From assembly GCA_017859995.1 (NCBI GenBank), contig JAFJUR010000008.1, positions 1 through 54,216 of the forward strand: 54,216 nt of DNA, written 5' to 3'. The translations under genes were made by a program, and so were the position numbers. The stretch is from Holophagaceae bacterium (GTDB lineage Bacteria; Acidobacteriota; Holophagae; Holophagales; Holophagaceae). Below are positions 49,597 to 54,216 of the stretch, piece by piece. Position 1 is the stretch's first letter, and each line of letters starts with the position of its first letter. Below the pieces are notes generated by a model, which was given only the letters and a program-made list of their open reading frames with translations, searched no databases and was not told the origin of the DNA.

Positions 49597-51386
49597 GGGG
49601 CCTCCTCGGCCCGCTTGCGATTGGCGAGGATCGCCGCGGCCATGCCGATGCCGCCCACGCCGAGGAAGGCCAGGGCGCGCAGGGGCGTGTCGGCCCGGTC
49701 GAGGTCCGAGGCGATGAGCTTCAGGCTCGCCAGGCCCATCCACACGTAGCCGGCGATCATCAGCGCCTGCCGCGCGGCGTCGCGCTTGCCGAGGCCGCGC
49801 ATCCACTGCCAGGCGCCGGAGAGCGCCCAGACCAGCGTCATGCTGATGGACGCGGCGCGGGAGGGGCCCCAGCCGGGCGTGGGCGCCTGGAGGCGCTGCA
49901 CCAGGCGGGCGGTCTCGAAGGCGAGGGTCACGTTGGCGGTCAGCTCCAGGGCCATGAAGGACACGAGCCCGAGGGCGCCGCCGCGGCGGGCGAGGAGGAA
50001 CCAAGCGAAGGACGCCAGCGCGCCCTCGGCGAAGGCCGGGTTGAGGAAGGGCGTCATGGTGCCGCTGCGGAACAGGAAGCCGTCGAGGCCGTGGAAGGCC
50101 CAGCGCAGCGTGGTCAGCAGGGCCAGGGCCGCGGCGAGCCAGCGGAGGGCGGAGGCCTCCTCGGCGAAGGCGCTGTCCTCGGCCTTGAGCGAGGCCCAGG
50201 CCAGGCCCAGGGCGAAGGCGCCCCAAAGAGGGCCGACCCAGCGCCAGGCGAGGGCCACGGGCACCGCCAGGGCGAGGTGGCCGGCAGCGAGCGCCAGCAG
50301 CCCCCAGTCGGCCCGGCGCCCCTCCATGCGCCGCCGGAGCGGCTGCACCAGGAGGAGGTTCAGGGCCGCCGCCGCGATCACGGGCATGGCGAAGGTCTCC
50401 GGCGTGAGGTCCAGGCGCTTCCAGAGCAGCCAGCCGAAGGTGGTGGCCAGGATGGAGGCCACCAGCCAGAGCGGCGCGGCCGTGGTGGGGATCTCCTCCG
50501 TGCCCGGCAGCCAGGCCCACAGCCCGGCGAGGACCAGGTGCAGCACCAGCAGCAGGGCGAGGGTGGCCGCGTCGCCCTTCAGCACGTCGGCGCAGGCGGG
50601 CAGCAGCCAGAGCCACACGCCGATGAGGGCCGTCCAGCGGGCGCCGTGCCACCGGCCGCCGGTGCGGGCGAGGTAGGGCACGGCCAGGGCGGCGGCCATG
50701 AGCACGGCAAGGTAGGTCGCGAGGGCGATCTCGTGGTGGCCGCCCTGGCTGAACACCAGGGGCGCCACGAGGCCGGAGACGAGGGAGACGGTGAGGGCGC
50801 CGCCGCTGCCGCCCCGGGCGGCCAGCGCGCCCGCGAGCAGGGTGACGAGGGCCGTGGCCGCCAGGCCGAGCGAGGCGGGGTAGAAGTGGTATTCCATGGC
50901 CCCGGCCCGGAAGGTGAACTGCAGGGTGCCGAGGCCCGCCAGCAGCAACGCCACGCCCAGGCGGCGGCTGTCGCCGAGGATCAGCTTCGCAGCGAAGGCC
51001 GCGATGGCCCCGCCGGCGAGCAGGCCGAGGATGAAGCGCAGCTCCGCGCCCACCCAGCCCTGCTGGATGGCCCAGCGGAAGAAGAAGATGGTGCCGAAGA
51101 GGAAGATGGAAGCGCCGATGCCCGCGATCCACACCACGGGGGAGATCTCTTTCCGCGGCGTCGGGGGGCGGAGGATGGGGCGGGGCAGGGGCTGGCCCTG
51201 AACGGCCGCGGGAGTCGGCTGGGCCTGACCCGGTGCCGGGTGAGCTTGGCCCGGTACCGGGCTGGGCGCGGCCTGGGTTGCGGGCGCCTGCTGGCGCTGG
51301 AGCAGCCAGGCCACCTGGGCCTCCAGCCGGGCCACGCGCCCGGTGAGATCCCGGTCGTTCTGATCACTGGGGGAATTCGGGTCCAT
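49593..51386 (-). CDS. DUF2339 large polytopic membrane protein
   Basis: This is a 597-residue protein. The N-terminus has a short coiled coil (LTGRVARLEAQVAWLLQRQQ). A Pro/Gln-rich repeat-like stretch comes next (GQAHPAPGQAQPTPA). About 17-18 membrane helices start at residue ~85 (SPVVWIAGIGASIFLFGTIFFFRWA). The family hallmark after helix 1 is AIQQGWVGAELRFILGLLAGG. Function is unknown. The gene is cotranslated with DUF3999. The ribosome binding site GGAG lies at the foot of a perfect 8 bp hairpin just upstream, so translation may be structure-controlled. Confidence 0.87.
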   Translation of the reverse strand: MDPNSPSDQNDRDLTGRVARLEAQVAWLLQRQQAPATQAAPSPVPGQAHPAPGQAQPTPAAVQGQPLPRPILRPPTPRKEISPVVWIAGIGASIFLFGTIFFFRWAIQQGWVGAELRFILGLLAGGAIAAFAAKLILGDSRRLGVALLLAGLGTLQFTFRAGAMEYHFYPASLGLAATALVTLLAGALAARGGSGGALTVSLVSGLVAPLVFSQGGHHEIALATYLAVLMAAALAVPYLARTGGRWHGARWTALIGVWLWLLPACADVLKGDAATLALLLVLHLVLAGLWAWLPGTEEIPTTAAPLWLVASILATTFGWLLWKRLDLTPETFAMPVIAAAALNLLLVQPLRRRMEGRRADWGLLALAAGHLALAVPVALAWRWVGPLWGAFALGLAWASLKAEDSAFAEEASALRWLAAALALLTTLRWAFHGLDGFLFRSGTMTPFLNPAFAEGALASFAWFLLARRGGALGLVSFMALELTANVTLAFETARLVQRLQAPTPGWGPSRAASISMTLVWALSGAWQWMRGLGKRDAARQALMIAGYVWMGLASLKLIASDLDRADTPLRALAFLGVGGIGMAAAILANRKRAEEAP

Positions 51387-51392
51387 GGCGAC

Positions 51393-51412
51393 TCCATACG
51401 GAAGCGTATGGA
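51393..51412 (-). promoter_or_regulatory. Hairpin overlapping the DUF2339 ribosome binding site
   Basis: TCCATACG (51393-51400), GAAG, CGTATGGA (51405-51412) form a perfect 8 bp stem with a 4-base loop. On the minus-strand mRNA the second arm ends in UGGA, contributing part of the UGGAG ribosome binding site, which sits five bases before AUG. Alternatively this palindrome is a protein operator. Confidence 0.5.
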
Positions 51413-51466
51413 ATCATGCGGTCGGGTCCCTGGGCCTGTCAAGCATGTCCGGATGCGGGGCGGGAA

Positions 51467-52924
51467 TCAGCTGACGACGCGGTTCCGACCCTGGGCCTTG
51501 GCTTCATACAGAGCCTTGTCGGCCCGCGAGACCAGGCGCTCAGGGGTATCCTCGGGGCCTTCCCAGGTGGCCAGTCCGATGCTCAGGGTGACCCGATCAT
51601 TGCTGGGCAGGCCGGGGATGGTCTCCACGGACACCTGCTCGCGGAGGCGCTCGGCCAGGGCCCGGGCCCCTTCCAGGTCGGTCTGGGGGCAGTAGGCGAG
51701 GAACTCTTCACCGCCGATGCGGCCCAGCTGGTCGACCTTCCGCAGGCCGAAGACCATGCGCTGGGCCATCACGCTGAGCACCTGATCGCCCACCGCGTGG
51801 CCGAACCGGTCGTTCACCGCCTTGAAGTGGTCGAGGTCCACCAGCATGATCGACAGGTCCTGGCCGAACCGGCCGCACTGGTCGAGTTCCATGCCGAGCA
51901 TGTCGAGGATGTGCTTGCGGTTGTAGAGCCCTGTGAGGGGATCGCGGATGGCCTGGTGGTAGAGGCGGAGGCGCGAATCTTCCAGGCTGAGCAGGCGGCC
52001 CAGCTCTTCGGCGGCGATCTCGAAGAGCCGCTCGAAATCCTCGGAGGCCCGTCGCTCGGTGATGAAGGCCAGGGCCCCCACGGCTGGATAGCCGGGGGTG
52101 GTGGCGGTGAAGACGCGGAGGACTGGATCGCGGAGGCTGCGTCGGCGCTCGTCGTCGTCGGCGGCGGGGTGCCAGTGGCAGCCGGTTTGCGTCTGGATGG
52201 GCCCCTGCTCCGCGAGGGCCTTTTCGAGGGTCTGGCGGTCCTCGGCGCTGGTGGAGGAGCCGTGGACGCCGTGGCACCAGGCGCCGTCCTCGCCCAGGTA
52301 GGCCACCATCAGGGCGCCCGGAAGCACCAGCTCCTGGAGGATCTCGATGAAGCCCTGGATCAACCGGGGCGTGTCGTGGTCGGCGGTGTAGAGCCGGGCG
52401 ATGGAATCGCGCAGCGCGGTCTCCACCAGGCGCTGCTCCAGGGCCATGGCCAGCCGCCGCTGGATGGCGTCCACGCCGAAGTTCTCCTGCGCCAGCTTGG
52501 GCACCGCGTGGGTGCTGCGGGGCCTGGAGGACTGTTCGGCGAGGGCCGCGGCGGCCTCCACCACGTGGTCCAGGTCGCGGCCCTTCACCAGGAAGCGGTC
52601 GGCGCCGCAGGTCTTGGCCCAGAACCGGGCGAGGCCGGTGCCCTGGGCCGTGAGGAGGAGGACGGGCAGGTGCCGGGTGGCCCGGTCATCTTTCAGCAGG
52701 CGGCAGAACTGGTAGCCGTCCAGCAGGGGCATGACGCAGTCGCTGACGACCACATCCGGGAATTCGGTGGCCAGGACGATGAGGGCTTCCGCGCCATTGC
52801 GGGCCTCGATGGTCTGGTGGCCGTGGCGCTGGAAGAGGTGCCGCAGCAGGCTCAGCTGGATGGGATTGTCATCCACCAGGAGGACCTGGAGCGCCCGGGG
52901 AGTCGATGGTACGGCAGAGGTCAT
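51467..52924 (-). CDS. Response regulator diguanylate cyclase (REC-GAF-like-GGDEF)
   Basis: The receiver domain (about 12-130) has D18-D19 and phospho-acceptor D62 in VSDCVMPLLDG. A middle ~170 residues resemble a divergent GAF-like sensor. The GGDEF domain (about 325-485) begins DPLTGLYNRKHIL and has LVDLDHFKAVND. The active-site loop is GGEEF (404-408), a permitted form. The product-inhibition site R395-x-x-D398 is present, so cyclic di-GMP feedback is expected. It likely makes c-di-GMP when phosphorylated. No sensor kinase lies nearby. It is divergent from the NFACT gene, with 162 bases between. Confidence 0.93.
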   Translation of the reverse strand: MTSAVPSTPRALQVLLVDDNPIQLSLLRHLFQRHGHQTIEARNGAEALIVLATEFPDVVVSDCVMPLLDGYQFCRLLKDDRATRHLPVLLLTAQGTGLARFWAKTCGADRFLVKGRDLDHVVEAAAALAEQSSRPRSTHAVPKLAQENFGVDAIQRRLAMALEQRLVETALRDSIARLYTADHDTPRLIQGFIEILQELVLPGALMVAYLGEDGAWCHGVHGSSTSAEDRQTLEKALAEQGPIQTQTGCHWHPAADDDERRRSLRDPVLRVFTATTPGYPAVGALAFITERRASEDFERLFEIAAEELGRLLSLEDSRLRLYHQAIRDPLTGLYNRKHILDMLGMELDQCGRFGQDLSIMLVDLDHFKAVNDRFGHAVGDQVLSVMAQRMVFGLRKVDQLGRIGGEEFLAYCPQTDLEGARALAERLREQVSVETIPGLPSNDRVTLSIGLATWEGPEDTPERLVSRADKALYEAKAQGRNRVVS

Positions 52925-53086
52925 AGATTCCGTTTATCGAGAAAGAGGGGACGTCGCATGAGTTCGGGCCCCCTGCATACGCCTGCCCCGTCCGTGGGAT
53001 GCTGGGACGGGGAGCATGCCTCATGATGACCACTGGGCTCGGAAAATGACAAGCAAAGCCACGTTCCGCAGCGGGGGCGAATAGCC

Positions 53087-54216
53087 GTGGAAGCGCCGCT
53101 CCTGCTCGCGCTGGCCCGGGCCTGGGCACGGGACCGGGGCGATCTGCCCGTGGAGGCCGTCTGGGCCTCCGGCCGGGCCCTGGGACTGAAGTGGGCGGGG
53201 CGGAAGGCCGCCGAAGGGTGGGTTCTCCTGCTGCAGCCCAAGCCCGAGCTCTGGCTGCTGGGGGTCGACCATCCCGCCTGGAAGCGCCTGATGGCCGAGG
53301 CCCCGAAGGATTCCGCGAAGCTCTGGGGACCCTGGTTCCAGGGCGCCCGCCTCCGCGCCGTCGAAGGTGATCCGCGGGAGCGGTGGCTGGGCCTCGTCCT
53401 TCAGCGGCGGGTCATCACGGGGCGCCTGGAATCGCTTCGGCTCGCGTTCCAGGCCATTCCCGGCCGACCGGGCATCCGGGTGGACGGGCTGGACACGCAG
53501 GTGCCGCGCCTGGGGCTCGGCACGCCCTTTCCCGCCGCCGCGCCCCAGCCCCAGGGCGATCCGCCGCCCTTCCTGCGCTGGCGGGACCGCTGGGGCGACC
53601 GGTTGGAGGCGGCCCTGGCCGGAGAAGAGCCCGACGTCCTCGCCGGCGAGGGAGACCTGCTCGCCCGGCATCGCGCCTGGTCCGAAGGACGGGCGGAGGA
53701 GCTGATCCTCGCCCCCGCCCGGGCCGCGGTCGAGCGGCGCCGGCAGGCCGAGACGGCCCGCATGGACCGGCTCGGCCAGGCCCTGGCCCGGGACCGGGCG
53801 AAGCACGAAGCGCTGCTGCCCCTGAAGGATCGGGCCCGCCGCGTGTCCGCCGAGCTCTACCGGCTGAAGGGGCTGGCGGGCGAGGTGATCCTGCTGGACG
53901 GCAGCGAGGTCCGCCTGCCCGACGGGCTCAGCGTCGAGGCGGCAGCCCAGGCCTGGTTCCAGGCCGCGAAGAAGGCCGAGCGCGGCCTGGCCCGGATTCG
54001 CGACCTGGAAGCCGAGCTGGCCCGGGAACGGGCGGCCTGGGCGGGCCGGTGCGAGGCGGGGGACCTTGCGCCGGACCCACCGTCCAAGAGACAAACGAAG
54101 GGCGGGGCCAGGGATTCCGCCAGGCCGAAGGACAAGGGGAAGGCACGGATGAAGCCGGACGAAAGCAAGCGCAAGGATGGGAAGGGCGCGGCCTTCCGCA
54201 GCGTCATGGTGGACGG
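53087..54216 (+). CDS. NFACT-family protein (RqcH/Rqc2-like), partial at window end
   Basis: An open frame runs from a GTG to the last base with no stop (about 376 residues visible, family ~540+). The start encodes VEAPLLLALARAWARDRGDL, an NFACT-N-like region with WVLLLQPKPELWLLG and QGARLRAV. A long helical coiled coil (about 210-335) and a basic linker of Lys, Asp and Gly (SKRQTKGGARDSARPKDKGKA) follow. The frame ends AAFRSVMVDG, the beginning of the NFACT-R (DUF814) RNA-binding domain. RqcH adds alanine tails to nascent chains on split ribosomes. GGGGG lies nine bases upstream; other starts are possible. The N-terminus is divergent, so the role is tentative. Confidence 0.75.
   Translation, partial: MEAPLLLALARAWARDRGDLPVEAVWASGRALGLKWAGRKAAEGWVLLLQPKPELWLLGVDHPAWKRLMAEAPKDSAKLWGPWFQGARLRAVEGDPRERWLGLVLQRRVITGRLESLRLAFQAIPGRPGIRVDGLDTQVPRLGLGTPFPAAAPQPQGDPPPFLRWRDRWGDRLEAALAGEEPDVLAGEGDLLARHRAWSEGRAEELILAPARAAVERRRQAETARMDRLGQALARDRAKHEALLPLKDRARRVSAELYRLKGLAGEVILLDGSEVRLPDGLSVEAAAQAWFQAAKKAERGLARIRDLEAELARERAAWAGRCEAGDLAPDPPSKRQTKGGARDSARPKDKGKARMKPDESKRKDGKGAAFRSVMVD

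Noticed and set aside
53046-53084. A 12-codon reading frame (ATG to TAG) just before the NFACT start, as an upstream leader peptide
   Set aside because: No ribosome binding site and no codon pattern; a chance frame is the simpler reading.
53021-54094. 357-codon minus-strand frame at the window end
   Set aside because: The plus strand carries a coherent NFACT-like protein ending in the DUF814 start; the minus frame is its shadow.

Overview
The window reads as chromosomal DNA of a high-GC, diderm bacterium, most likely an Acidobacteriota member of the class Holophagae (Geothrix/Holophaga type). That placement is an inference from overall gene content and base composition, not from a marker search. 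Diderm signs are a porin, a TonB-like protein, gmhA and kdsA for LPS core/Kdo, and lipoprotein signals. Redox life is indicated by c-type heme motifs, a DsbD and several thioredoxin-fold proteins. Genes are tightly packed, often with 1-11 base overlaps. GTG and TTG starts are common, and GGAGG-type ribosome binding sites decide several starts. I see no rRNA, tRNA, CRISPR array, insertion sequence or prophage.

Layout. 1-5.0 kb: a receiver-domain protein, a conserved unknown, a CarH/LitR-like MerR-B12 photoreceptor regulator with a candidate operator, a DUF1275 membrane protein and an asparaginase. 5.0-11.3 kb: seryl-tRNA synthetase with a strange AT-rich in-frame insert, an orphan ABC ATPase, a PpiD-like foldase, the def-fmt pair, and a five-unit array of ~76 bp hairpin repeats. 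11.3-20.4 kb: a large TPR protein, cytidine deaminase, DUF58, an APC permease, riboflavin synthase, a porin with a mini phosphate-binding-like protein, and smpB. 20.4-29.4 kb: DedA, an unknown membrane protein, proline iminopeptidase, a gmhA-DUF4124-hemW-EamA operon, a membrane/heme protein and a triple-rhodanese heme protein. 29.4-34.4 kb: ftsK, a polysaccharide deacetylase lipoprotein, a PTPS-III-like enzyme and an HD protein. 34.4-39.2 kb: DsbD, TlpA-like and redoxin proteins, and a TonB-like protein. 39.2-43.5 kb: a fused endonuclease III-cobalamin-binding protein, an Mtd1-like methylene-THF dehydrogenase, a small secreted protein, an acetyltransferase and a broken kdsA. 43.5-48.4 kb: an Lrp-type regulator heading a four-gene operon, then a lower-GC MuiA-family gene. 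48.4 kb to the end: a DUF2339-DUF3999 pair, a REC-GGDEF diguanylate cyclase and a partial NFACT (RqcH-like) gene.

Themes. Translation and its quality control recur (serS, def, fmt, smpB, NFACT). So do extracytoplasmic thiol chemistry (dsbD, TlpA, redoxin, rhodanese) and envelope building (ppiD, gmhA, kdsA, deacetylase, ftsK). Cobalamin appears twice, as a light/B12 sensor and as a B12-binding-type domain fused to a DNA glycosylase. Folate appears in fmt, the PTPS-III-like protein and the Mtd1-like protein. The points most worth a second look are the serS insert, the Nth-BtuF-like fusion, the repeat array, the CarH-like regulator and the damaged kdsA.
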